In this document: in pieces, positions 26,874-35,332 of the stretch
Layout of the letters: every line of letters begins with the position of its first letter
Numbering within the stretch: the stretch's first letter is position 1
NCBI GenBank assembly: GCA_964195995.1
Contig: CAXMQS010000094.1
Location: forward strand, 62,001 to 126,000
DNA: 64,000 nt
Reading direction: 5' to 3'
From: CAXMQS01 sp964195995
Lineage (GTDB): Bacteria; Actinomycetota; Acidimicrobiia; Spongiisociales; JAOTWH01
Made by a program: the position numbers and the translations under genes
The notes under the pieces: generated by a model
What the model was told of the DNA's origin: nothing
What the model saw: the letters and a program-made list of their open reading frames with translations, nothing else
The model's database searches: none

Positions 26874-28205
26874 TCACCGCGCTTGGTCGATGTAGCGGGC
26901 GACGACGTTCTCCAACGCCTCCTGCCCTCCTGATCTCCTGATCGGCTCACCGATCCCCTTGCCGCGCTCATGCATCGTTGCAAGGGTCTCCTTGCTCTCA
27001 GTGATGCGACGACCCAGCTCCCCATCCCAGCCGGCGTAGCGCTCCGACCGCACGCTTTCGAGCGCTCCGTCTTCCATCATCGCAGCCGCCACGATGAGCG
27101 CGTGAGCCATCGTGTCCATTCCACCGATGTGGCCATGGAAAAGATCTGCACGGTCGCTGGACTGCCGGCGCAGCTTGGCATCGAAGTTGAGGCCTCCGGT
27201 GGTGAACCCGCCTCCCCTCAGGATCTCGTACATCCCGAGACTCATCTGCTCCACAGACACCGGGAACCGGTCGAGATCCCAGCCCAACCGATCGTCTCCA
27301 GCATTGGCGTCGATGCTGCCGAATATCCCGGCAGCGACCGCGGCAGCGATCTCGTGAGCGAAATCGTGGCCAGACAGCGTCGCATGGTTCACCTCGATGT
27401 TGACGTTGACTTCGCCGACCAGGTCGTACTTCTGGAGGAACGCGTGCACGGCAGCCACATCGAAGTCGTACTGGTGCTTGGTCGGCTCGAACGGCTTGGG
27501 CTCCAACAGGATGCCTCCCTCGAATCCGATCTTGTACTTGTGCTCGACGACCATGGTGAGGAACCGCCCCAGCTGATCGAGTTCGCGGCTCATGTCGGTG
27601 TTGAGCAAGGTCTCGTAGCCCTCGCGTCCGCCCCACAGGAGGTAGTTGGCCCCACCAAGGCGCTGCGTGGCTTCAAGGCAGTGAGCCACCTGCGCCGCGG
27701 CATAGGCGAAGACCTCGGGATCCGGGTTGGTGGCGGCACCCGCCTGGTAGCGCGGAGCGGTGAACAGGTTGGCGGTGCCCCACAACAGCTTGGTGCCGGT
27801 GCGCGCCATGTGCGCTTCTGCCTCGGCGACCATGGTGTCGAGCGCTGCGAACGATTCCTTCAGGCTGTCTCCTTCCGGCGCGATGTCGCGGTCGTGGAAG
27901 CAGAAGAACGGGATCCCCAGCTTCTCGAAGAACTCGAATGCGGCAGCCATCTTGGCCTTGGCCGCGTCGATCGGCTCGTCGGCCCCCGTCAGCCACGGTC
28001 TGTCGAGCGTCCCGGATCCGAAGATGTCGAAGCCGTCCCAGTTGAAGCTGTGCCAGTACGAAACGGCGAAACGCAGGTGCTCCGCCATCGAGCGGCCGGC
28101 AACGACTCGATCTGCGTCGTACCAGCGGAAGGACAGCGGGTCGGTGCCGTCCTGTCCGCCGAAGTGGATGGGATCCGTTATCTCAGCAAAAAAGGGCTCA
28201 GGCAT
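26874..28205 (-). CDS. xylA: xylose isomerase
   Basis: A 443-residue TIM-barrel enzyme of the long (class II) type. The catalytic His is in FFCFHDRDIAPEGD; metal residues are in GGILLEPKPFEPTKHQYDFD, VNIEVNHATLSGHDF and SIDANAGDDRLGWDLDRFP. It converts D-xylose to D-xylulose using two divalent metals. It is divergent from xylB with 131 bases between. The start ATG follows AGGAGTAGAGACC. Confidence 0.95.
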   Translation of the reverse strand: MPEPFFAEITDPIHFGGQDGTDPLSFRWYDADRVVAGRSMAEHLRFAVSYWHSFNWDGFDIFGSGTLDRPWLTGADEPIDAAKAKMAAAFEFFEKLGIPFFCFHDRDIAPEGDSLKESFAALDTMVAEAEAHMARTGTKLLWGTANLFTAPRYQAGAATNPDPEVFAYAAAQVAHCLEATQRLGGANYLLWGGREGYETLLNTDMSRELDQLGRFLTMVVEHKYKIGFEGGILLEPKPFEPTKHQYDFDVAAVHAFLQKYDLVGEVNVNIEVNHATLSGHDFAHEIAAAVAAGIFGSIDANAGDDRLGWDLDRFPVSVEQMSLGMYEILRGGGFTTGGLNFDAKLRRQSSDRADLFHGHIGGMDTMAHALIVAAAMMEDGALESVRSERYAGWDGELGRRITESKETLATMHERGKGIGEPIRRSGGQEALENVVARYIDQAR

Positions 28206-28336
28206 TGGTCTCTACTCCTGGGTTAGCGGCGCCGCCCTTCGAGGCTAATCGGAGAGCGGGATGCCGCCCCCGTCGTCGGCCTCATACGCTTGAATAGCTA
28301 CATCAACATGAAAGGGTCCGCCCTGGTGACGTCGAC

Positions 28337-29848
28337 ATGAACTATGTGATGGGCATCGATGTGTCGACCACGGCCACCAAGGCAGTGCTGGTCGCCGAGG
28401 ATGGATCGGTAGCGGCGGTTGGCGTCTCCGAATACGACTTCCAAACACCCCAGCCCATGTGGAGCGAACAGGAACCCGCATCGTGGTGGCAGGCAGCCAA
28501 GGAGGCGATCCAAGCTGTCCTTGCCAGCGCAGACGCTGCCGGAGCAGATGTTCGGGCCGTTGGGCTAACCGGCCAGATGCACGGCTTGGTGCTGCTCGAT
28601 TCCGAGGACCAGGTTCTTCGGCCGGCGATCCTGTGGAACGACCAGCGAACTGGCGCCGAGTGCGATGAGATCCGCCGGCGGATCGGCCTGGAACGGCTGA
28701 TCGCCATCACCGGCAACGACGCGCTTACGGGGTTCACCGCACCCAAGATGCTGTGGGTCCGCAACAACGAACCTGAGCTGTATGAGAAAGCGGCGCATGC
28801 TCTGCTCCCCAAGGACTACCTCCGGCTGCGGCTCACCGGTGAGCACGCCACCGACAAGGCCGGAGCCGGCGGCACCGTGCTCCTCGACCTGGCGGCGCGT
28901 GACTGGTCGCCAGAGGTTCTTGAAGCGTTGGAGATAGACCCGCGGCTGCTTCCCGCCACCTTCGAGGGCCCCGAGGTGACGGGGATGATCACCGCTGAAG
29001 CGGCTGCCGCCACCGGACTGGCCATGGGCACGCCTGTGGTGGCCGGAGGCGGCGACCAGGCAGCAGGCGCCGTCGGAACCGGTGCGGTCTCCGAAGGAAT
29101 CGTGTCGCTCTCACTGGGCACGTCCGGAGTCGTCTTCGTGTCAACCGACGAGCCACGCTACGAGCCGGCCGGACGCCTCCACGCATTCCCTCATGCGGTC
29201 CCCGGTCGATGGCACCTCATGGGCGTCATGCTCTCCGCAGGTGGCAGCCTCCGGTGGTTCCGGGACGCGTTCACACCAGGTGCCGACTACGAAGCGCTCA
29301 CAGCCAGCGCAGCCGAGGTCGAGGCCGGAGCGGACGGCGTGACCTTCCTCCCGTACTTGACGGGAGAGAGGACCCCCCACCCCGACCCGCTGGCTCGCGG
29401 CGCGTTCGTCGGCCTCTCTGTGCGCCACACCCTGGGCCATCTCACCAGAGCAGTGTTGGAAGGTGTGGCCTTCGGCCTCAAGGATGGCCTCGACCTGATG
29501 ATCGAAGCTGGAGCCGAACGACCCACCCAGATAAGGGCGGCCGGTGGCGGAATCCGTAGTCCACTGTGGCGTCAGATCCTTGCAGACGTCCTGAACGCCG
29601 ACATCGTCACGGTCAACACGACCGAGGGCGCCGCCTACGGAGCCGCGACGCTGGCGGCCGTTGGGACCGGGTGGCACGCCGACGTCGACGCAGCTACCGA
29701 AGCCTGGGTCTCTATCGAGGACGTGACGGCGCCTGGCGCGAACGCCGCCCACTACCGCGACCTACACCGGCGCTTTCACATGCTCTACCCGGCCCTGAAG
29801 CCCTGGTTCCATGACTCGGGAGCGGACTCCGGCCCTGCCCCCGGCTGA
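28337..29848 (+). CDS. xylB: xylulokinase
   Basis: A 503-residue FGGY-family kinase. The phosphate-1 motif is GIDVSTTATKAVLV, the substrate region GLTGQMHGLVLLD (xylulokinase-type QMHG), then AILWNDQRTGAEC, GGGDQAAGAVGTG and the C-terminal AAGGGIRSPLWRQILADV. It phosphorylates D-xylulose to xylulose 5-phosphate for the pentose phosphate route, completing the path from XylA. It is divergent from xylA, so one intergenic region likely controls both. The 131-base gap (28206-28336) shows no clear palindrome. Confidence 0.95.
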   Translation: MNYVMGIDVSTTATKAVLVAEDGSVAAVGVSEYDFQTPQPMWSEQEPASWWQAAKEAIQAVLASADAAGADVRAVGLTGQMHGLVLLDSEDQVLRPAILWNDQRTGAECDEIRRRIGLERLIAITGNDALTGFTAPKMLWVRNNEPELYEKAAHALLPKDYLRLRLTGEHATDKAGAGGTVLLDLAARDWSPEVLEALEIDPRLLPATFEGPEVTGMITAEAAAATGLAMGTPVVAGGGDQAAGAVGTGAVSEGIVSLSLGTSGVVFVSTDEPRYEPAGRLHAFPHAVPGRWHLMGVMLSAGGSLRWFRDAFTPGADYEALTASAAEVEAGADGVTFLPYLTGERTPHPDPLARGAFVGLSVRHTLGHLTRAVLEGVAFGLKDGLDLMIEAGAERPTQIRAAGGGIRSPLWRQILADVLNADIVTVNTTEGAAYGAATLAAVGTGWHADVDAATEAWVSIEDVTAPGANAAHYRDLHRRFHMLYPALKPWFHDSGADSGPAPG

Positions 29849-29875
29849 ACCTGGCAGGTGATCTACGCGACCGGC

Positions 29876-30631
29876 TCAGCTCATGATCCAGCCACCGTCG
29901 ACGTTGAGGGTCTGCCCGGTGATGAAAGATGATTCGTCCCCGCAAAGGAAGGACACAGCTGCCGCCAGCTCCTCGGCACGCCCCCGCCGCTTCAGCGCCT
30001 GCTCCCCGAGGATCTGTCGCTCGTAGGCCTCGAGGTCGGGGTGCTGCTGGGCCTCTCCACGACTTGGGAACGCCCCCGGGGCAACGGCGTTGACCCGGAT
30101 GCCATGTTCACCCAGTTCCCGCGCCAGGGCACGGGTCGTCGCGATGATCGCCCCTTTGGCAGCTACGTATGGAACCATGTGGGTCCAACGGCCGTGCCAC
30201 ACGATCGAAGCAACGTTCACGATCACTCCGCCACCTGCCTCGATCATCGCCCTGGCGGCATGCTGGGCAGCGATGAAGTAGGCCCGCTGATTGATAGCAG
30301 TTGTCTCGTCGAGCTCCTCAACCGGCGTCTCGACGAAGGCGTTGAGCGGAAAGATGGCTGCGTTGTTGACGAGGGTGAGCACAGGTCCGAATGCCTCGGT
30401 AGCGGTGACGAAGGCGGTGGCTATCTGGTCCTCGTCGCGCAGGTCACACTCGATGACCAGCGCGGCCCCTCCGGAGGCCGCGATGTGATCCGCCGTCTGC
30501 GTGGCCGATTCGATGTCGATATCAAGGACAGCGATTCGGTAACCGTCGGACGCCAAGCGCTCGGCGATGGCCCGACCCAACAGTCCCCCTGCTCCGGTCA
30601 CCACTGCCGTGGACGCTCGGTGCGATATCAC
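29876..30631 (-). CDS. SDR family oxidoreductase
   Basis: A 251-residue short-chain dehydrogenase: TGAGGLLGRAIAE, VLDIDIESA (acidic, NAD-type), LVNNAAIFPL, catalytic Ser in VNVASIVWHG, YVAAKGAII with Tyr-x3-Lys, and the SSFITGQTLNVDGGW end typical of 3-oxoacyl/sugar alcohol members. The GTG at 30631 overlaps the CitE-like stop by 4 bases (GTGA), which decides the start. It is the last gene of the catabolic operon that begins at 38492. Confidence 0.88.
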   Translation of the reverse strand: MISHRASTAVVTGAGGLLGRAIAERLASDGYRIAVLDIDIESATQTADHIAASGGAALVIECDLRDEDQIATAFVTATEAFGPVLTLVNNAAIFPLNAFVETPVEELDETTAINQRAYFIAAQHAARAMIEAGGGVIVNVASIVWHGRWTHMVPYVAAKGAIIATTRALARELGEHGIRVNAVAPGAFPSRGEAQQHPDLEAYERQILGEQALKRRGRAEELAAAVSFLCGDESSFITGQTLNVDGGWIMS

Positions 30632-31620
30632 GTCGGTCCAGACCCGTCTGGGCTCCGCCACTCCGCCCGCAGATGGAACGGAACCTCGGGGTCGGTCGGG
30701 CGGGCGACGACACCTTGGCGCCGCCCCTTGTCCAGGGTGCTCTCGGCCATCTTGCGGGTGGCCTCGTCGATCATCTCTGGCCCGAACATCGCAGCTCCTC
30801 GGCCCTCGGCACCCGCTGCGGCGTAGGCGTCGACTATGTCTGATGCCCGCTCGAACTCGGGAACGGTGACGCCATACACCTCGTTGGCCAGCTCTACTTG
30901 GGTTGGGTGGATGGCCCATTTCCCGTCATAGCCCAGCAGGCGCGACCGCGCGGCAGAGGCGCGGTAGCCGTCCGGGTTGTCGATGGCGGCGTATGGGCCA
31001 TCGATGGCCTGCAAGCCAGCGCTGCGCGCCGCAATGAGGATGTGCATCAAGATGTAATGCCAGTGGTCACCCGGATAGTCGTCCCTCAGCTCGCCGACTG
31101 CGAGCGAAGGCATCCCCAACGATGCCGCCATGTCACCTGGCCCAAAGATGAGCGTCTCATTTCGTGCCGACGCGTTGGCTATCTCATCGATGGCCGTCAG
31201 CCCGGCCGCGGTTTCGATCTGAGGTTCAAGGCCGATGCTTCCCACCGCTCGGCCACTCTCGCTCTCTGCCTGGGCGAGAAGGTGGTCGACCAGCTCCACC
31301 TGGGCGGCGCTCTCCACCTTGGGGACGACGATCACATCGAGCCTCGGGCCGGCGTTCCTCGCCACCTCGCGGACATCATCTTCTCCCCACATCGAGTCCA
31401 TATCGTTGACCCTTACCCCTACGACGCGCTCACCCCAGTCCTTGGTCGATATGGCGTTGGCCACGGTGGGTCGCGCCTCAACCTTGGCCTCTGGAACTAC
31501 CGAGTCCTCGAGGTCAAGGAACACGTGATCTGCAGGCAGCCCGGTCGCCTTTTCGATCATGCGCGGAGACGATCCCGGCACCGCCAAGCACGACCGACGC
31601 GACCGTTGTGGGCGGCTCAC
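30628..31620 (-). CDS. CoA ester lyase, HpcH/HpaI-CitE family
   Basis: A 330-residue TIM-barrel lyase: RSCLAVPGSSPRMIEKA at the N-terminus, the metal and substrate residues in LDLEDSVVPEAK, PKVESAAQVE, GLEPQIETAAGL (metal Glu), and KWAIHPTQVELAN near the end. The family cleaves malyl-, methylmalyl- or citramalyl-CoA-type esters with Mg. It overlaps both neighbours by 4 bases. Together with a class III CoA-transferase in the same operon, a route in which a hydroxy acid is activated to its CoA ester and then cleaved is likely, by context. Confidence 0.87.
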   Translation of the reverse strand: MSRPQRSRRSCLAVPGSSPRMIEKATGLPADHVFLDLEDSVVPEAKVEARPTVANAISTKDWGERVVGVRVNDMDSMWGEDDVREVARNAGPRLDVIVVPKVESAAQVELVDHLLAQAESESGRAVGSIGLEPQIETAAGLTAIDEIANASARNETLIFGPGDMAASLGMPSLAVGELRDDYPGDHWHYILMHILIAARSAGLQAIDGPYAAIDNPDGYRASAARSRLLGYDGKWAIHPTQVELANEVYGVTVPEFERASDIVDAYAAAGAEGRGAAMFGPEMIDEATRKMAESTLDKGRRQGVVARPTDPEVPFHLRAEWRSPDGSGPT

Positions 31621-32639
31621 GCTGGCTCGGCGACGGTCGCCTTAGCGGCCTCAGCGATGCGCTGCGGGGTCGCCAGGATCTCGTCCTCGAGCGGCGGGCT
31701 GTACGGCATCAACAGATCGTTCGGCAGCGAGACCGCCCGCGGCGGCGCCGTCCAGGGCGCACCCTCCATTGCCAGCGACGAGATGAGGCTGGCGCCCCAG
31801 CCGCCGTTATGCACCTGCTCCTCGACCACCACCAGCCGCCCGGTCTTGCGAACGGAGGCACGCACCGTGTCGACGTCAAGGGGCCTTATCCAGCGCAGGT
31901 CTATCAACTCGGCATCGATCCCGTCCTCGGCTAGCAACTCGCCGGCCTGGCGAGCCCGATGCTGCATCAACAGGGTTGACACGATGGTCACGTCGGTGCC
32001 GACTCGTTCGACGGCGGCCTTGCCCACTTCGGCGACCTCCCCGCGACGCACCTCTCCCTTGGTTCCGAAGAGACCCTTGTGCTCGTGAACGATGGTGGGG
32101 TTGTTATCGCGGATAGCTGCGCGCAGCAGGCTGTAGGCAGAGGCTGGCGAGGAGGCGGTGGCCACCCGCAGCCCTGGATGGCTCATGAACCAACTCTCGC
32201 CCGTGGCCGAGTGCTGGGTACCGAAACGTCCGGTCGCTCCGGAGACGGACCGCAACGTAACCGGCACTGCACACTGGCCGCCGGACATGAACCGGTACTT
32301 CGGGAGCTGGTTGACGATGGCGTCGCCGGCGGTCGGGAGAAAGTCGCTGAACATGAACTCAACGACCGGCCGCAGCCCCATGAGGCTCATGCCGAGGGCG
32401 ACTCCGACGAAGCCGTTCTCGCAGATCGGAGTGTTGAACACCCTTTCCGGGCCGAAAGCCTCGGGCAGTCCGTAGTTGGTTTTGAACACCCCGCCGTCGT
32501 TGGCGACATCCTCGCCGAAGAACACAACGTCGGGATCGGCAGCCATCTCGTCGTGAAGGGCGGCGTTGACGGCATCGCGGTAAGCCATCTCTTCGATGGT
32601 CCCCGTGGTGCCAGCGATGGCCTCAGTCTGCGTAGACAT
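31617..32639 (-). CDS. 2-oxoacid dehydrogenase E1 component, beta subunit
   Basis: A 340-residue transketolase-like subunit of the pyruvate/acetoin/branched-chain E1 group: YRDAVNAALHDEMAADPDVVFFGEDV at the N-terminus (in short: FGEDV motif), ICENGFVGVALGMSLMGLRP, and C-terminal WIRPLDVDTVRASV. It pairs with the alpha subunit encoded just upstream (17-base overlap) to decarboxylate a 2-oxoacid with thiamine diphosphate. No full E2 or E3 gene is present here. Start ATG at 32639 lies inside the alpha gene end. Confidence 0.88.
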   Translation of the reverse strand: MSTQTEAIAGTTGTIEEMAYRDAVNAALHDEMAADPDVVFFGEDVANDGGVFKTNYGLPEAFGPERVFNTPICENGFVGVALGMSLMGLRPVVEFMFSDFLPTAGDAIVNQLPKYRFMSGGQCAVPVTLRSVSGATGRFGTQHSATGESWFMSHPGLRVATASSPASAYSLLRAAIRDNNPTIVHEHKGLFGTKGEVRRGEVAEVGKAAVERVGTDVTIVSTLLMQHRARQAGELLAEDGIDAELIDLRWIRPLDVDTVRASVRKTGRLVVVEEQVHNGGWGASLISSLAMEGAPWTAPPRAVSLPNDLLMPYSPPLEDEILATPQRIAEAAKATVAEPA

Positions 32640-33588
32640 AGTTGACGATCTCCTTGAGCTCGGGGAAGGGGGATTCGGCGGCGCGATCGGCAGCTGCGTC
32701 GATCTCAGCCTGGGCGGTCTCGGCTATCCCGGACCGTTGCTCGGCCCCAAGGAGGTCCTCCGCCTCGAGCCTGGCGCCAAGGATCTCGATGGGGTCCCTG
32801 GCCATCCACTCCTCGAGCTCGCCGTCGGGGCGGTAGGTCGCAGGGTCGGATCGGGAATGACCCTTGTAGCGGTAGGTCTTCATCTCGAGCAGGCTCGGAC
32901 CGTCGCCGCCACGAGCCCTGTCGATGGCCTCCCCAACCGTGGCGTACACCACATCGATGTCCTGTCCGTCGACCACGATGCCCGGCATATCGAATGGATC
33001 CGCGCGCCTGGCCAGATCGTCGAGCGGTGTCGTCTCACGTAGAGGTGTGTACTCGCCGTAGAGGTTGTTCTCGATGATGAAGACGACCGGTGCCTTCCAG
33101 ACCGAAGCCATGTTGAGCGCCTCGTGGAATGTCCCAATGTTGGTGGCGCCGTCCCCGAAAAAGGTGAGGGCGACCCCCGGTAGCTCCTTGATCTTGAATG
33201 CCATCGCTGCACCGACAGCGATGGGTAGCCCGGCGCCGACGATCGCGTTGGCACCGATGTTGCCTTTGCTGAAGTCGACAAGGTGCATCGAGCCGCCGAC
33301 ACCTCCAGACCCGCCTGCGGTACGGCCCATGAGCTCAGCGAAGGCCACCTCAGGCTCCATGCCTCTGGCCAGCGCCTGGCCATGACCCCGGTAAGTGCTG
33401 GTATGCACATCCTGAGGCTGCATGGCGGCGATCGCCCCCACCGACACTGCCTCCTGCCCCTGACAGAGGTGAGTCGTACCCTGGATGTGGGAGCTCATGA
33501 ACAGCTCCTGGACCTTCTCTTCGAATGTCCGGATCGTCATCATTTGCCGGTACCACCCGACTCGTTGCTCAGGCAAGGCCTCACCCAT
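32623..33588 (-). CDS. 2-oxoacid dehydrogenase E1 component, alpha subunit
   Basis: A 321-residue thiamine-diphosphate subunit. The cofactor motif GDG ... NN is complete (FFGDGATNIGTFHEAL to FIIENN). Substrate and lipoyl-facing parts GTTHLCQGQEA, STYRGHGQALARG and YRYKGHSRSDP are standard for the acetoin/pyruvate type. The ATG at 33588 has AGGAG upstream and is chosen over a longer frame to 33663 that would overlap the CaiB gene. It sits 11 bases after that gene's stop. The E1 substrate cannot be inferred from sequence. Confidence 0.89.
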   Translation of the reverse strand: MGEALPEQRVGWYRQMMTIRTFEEKVQELFMSSHIQGTTHLCQGQEAVSVGAIAAMQPQDVHTSTYRGHGQALARGMEPEVAFAELMGRTAGGSGGVGGSMHLVDFSKGNIGANAIVGAGLPIAVGAAMAFKIKELPGVALTFFGDGATNIGTFHEALNMASVWKAPVVFIIENNLYGEYTPLRETTPLDDLARRADPFDMPGIVVDGQDIDVVYATVGEAIDRARGGDGPSLLEMKTYRYKGHSRSDPATYRPDGELEEWMARDPIEILGARLEAEDLLGAEQRSGIAETAQAEIDAAADRAAESPFPELKEIVNYVYAD

Positions 33589-33599
33589 TCGGTCTCCTC

Positions 33600-34799
33600 T
33601 CAGACGATTCCGGCATTCTTCCACTCTTCTAGGTCTTGCAGGCTGTGCCCAAGTTCGTCGCAAAGAACCTCGCGGTTGTGCTCCCCGAGCTCACCGCCTA
33701 GGTGGCGTACCGACCCGGGAGTCTCGCTGAGTCGCGGGATCGCGTTCGGCAGCCGCGTCGGTCCCAGCCGCGCGTCGTCCGCCGTCGTGATGGTCTCTCT
33801 CGCCTGGTACTGGGAATCTTCGAAGATGTCGGCGATGGAGTAGATCGGACCGATCACCGCCCCTGCGGCCTCGAACTGCTCCAGGACATCGGCGCTTGAC
33901 CGTGCCGCGATCCAGTCGCCAATGAGAGAATCGAGCAGTTCCTTGTTCGCCACCCGACCCTCGTGGTCCGCGAACCATGGCTCATTGACTATCTCGGGGT
34001 GCCCAACAAGGATCATGACGCGCTCGGCGATCGAATGAGCGCTCGCCGACAGACCCAACCACTTCCCGTCACCAGCTTGGTAGGCGTTACGAGGAGCCGT
34101 CCACTCGGTACTGCTGCCGCTTCGTCCCGGTACCAAACCGAGCTGGTCGTAGACGAGAGCTTGGGGGCCAAGGAGCCAGAACAATGGCTCGTACAGCGAA
34201 AGATCGATGACCTGCCCGCTACCTCCCGAGACGTCGCGGTGATAGAGGGCGAACATGGCGGCGAAGGTTCCGAACAGCGCGGCCACTCCGTCTCCAAGAG
34301 CAAATGGGGGCAAGATCGGGGGTCCGTCGGGGAACCCGTTCATGTGGGCGAACCCACTGATCGCTTCGGCCACCGTGCCGAAGCCCCGTTTGGAACTCTG
34401 TGGACCCGTCTGACCGAAGCCGCTCACGCGAACAACCACCAGACCTGGGTTCAGCGCGTGAAGCACCTCCGGCCCTATCCCCCATCGCTCCATCGTTCCG
34501 GGGCGGAAGCCCTCGATGACGACGTCGGCGGTCGCTGCCAGCTCCCGAAAGACGCTGCTCCCCTGTGGCTTGCTCAGGTCGAGTGTGACCATCCGCTTGT
34601 TGCGACTCACGAACGCCCACCACAGAGACACATCGTTCTTCCGCCAGCCGAGGGTGCGTAAGGCATCGCCCCTCGGATGCTCCACCTTGATGACGTCGGC
34701 TCCGAAATCGCCCATCAGCGTGCCGATGACAGGACCAGCGAACAGCATGGAGGCGTCGATCACTCGGAGTCCGGCCAAAGGGCCTTTCGTATCACTCAT
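33600..34799 (-). CDS. CaiB/BaiF family (class III) CoA-transferase
   Basis: A 399-residue family III CoA-transferase: LAGLRVIDASMLFAGPV start, GADVIKVEHPRGD, SRNKRMVTLDLSKPQG, VVIEGFRPGTMERWG, VRVSGFGQTGP, and the active-site Asp region ALGDGVAALFG. It moves CoA from a donor such as succinyl-CoA to a carboxylic acid. Fourth from the end of the long catabolic operon and directly followed by the E1 genes, it probably activates a pathway acid that the CitE-like lyase then splits. Confidence 0.89.
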   Translation of the reverse strand: MSDTKGPLAGLRVIDASMLFAGPVIGTLMGDFGADVIKVEHPRGDALRTLGWRKNDVSLWWAFVSRNKRMVTLDLSKPQGSSVFRELAATADVVIEGFRPGTMERWGIGPEVLHALNPGLVVVRVSGFGQTGPQSSKRGFGTVAEAISGFAHMNGFPDGPPILPPFALGDGVAALFGTFAAMFALYHRDVSGGSGQVIDLSLYEPLFWLLGPQALVYDQLGLVPGRSGSSTEWTAPRNAYQAGDGKWLGLSASAHSIAERVMILVGHPEIVNEPWFADHEGRVANKELLDSLIGDWIAARSSADVLEQFEAAGAVIGPIYSIADIFEDSQYQARETITTADDARLGPTRLPNAIPRLSETPGSVRHLGGELGEHNREVLCDELGHSLQDLEEWKNAGIV

Positions 34800-34840
34800 C
34801 GAAGTACCAATCTATGCCCGTCGGCGAGCACGGAAGCCGG

Positions 34841-35314
34841 TCAGTCGGTCGAGAACTCGCCGAACGACCCCGAGGATTCGATGAGCTCTACCCGGAACCC
34901 GTCGGGGTCGATCATGTAGACAACGCGGCCTCCCTCGTTGGGGCCGATGGTCGGGGTAACCGGCTCCGAAACCGAGTCGACCCCCTTGGCCACCAGTTCT
35001 GCATACAGCTCATCGAGATTGTCGACGAAGAAGGCCACGTGAGCGGTGCCGGGGTTGGCGCTTGAGGTGTCAACCGGGGTGCGCTCGACGTTGCGGTACT
35101 CGAGCAGCTCGAGGAAGACCTCTGAGTTTGGCTGCCGCAGGATGGCCGAGTGCAGGTCGACATCGGGATAGCCAACCAGCTTGCCGATGTACGGATCCCG
35201 GGGATTCCATCGGAAGACCAACTCGAAGCCGAGCAAGTCGCTGTAGAAGGCAAGAGACCGATCGAGATCGGCAACCTGGAACCCCGTGTGATGGGCATTG
35301 GTGATCGAGGCCAT
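34841..35314 (-). CDS. VOC (glyoxalase/extradiol fold) family protein
   Basis: A 157-residue protein with two beta-alpha-beta-beta-beta modules. The first begins HHTGFQVADLDRSLAFYSDLLGF, the second AHVAFFVDNLDELYAELVA and ends VVYMIDPDGFRVELIES. A His at the first strand and a Glu at the last strand (VELIE) are in the usual metal-binding positions. Function may be an isomerase, epimerase or lyase step in the pathway. It lies between the enolase-superfamily and CaiB genes in the operon. Confidence 0.86.
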   Translation of the reverse strand: MASITNAHHTGFQVADLDRSLAFYSDLLGFELVFRWNPRDPYIGKLVGYPDVDLHSAILRQPNSEVFLELLEYRNVERTPVDTSSANPGTAHVAFFVDNLDELYAELVAKGVDSVSEPVTPTIGPNEGGRVVYMIDPDGFRVELIESSGSFGEFSTD

Positions 35315-35332
35315 GAATCTCCTTTCGCGGTC

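Noticed and set aside
26970..28226. 418-codon plus-strand open frame opposite xylA
   Set aside because: Antisense shadow of a clear xylose isomerase gene; GC-rich third positions leave the opposite strand open.
30898..32088. 396-codon plus-strand open frame
   Set aside because: Lies antisense to the CitE-like and E1 beta genes, which have complete family motifs.
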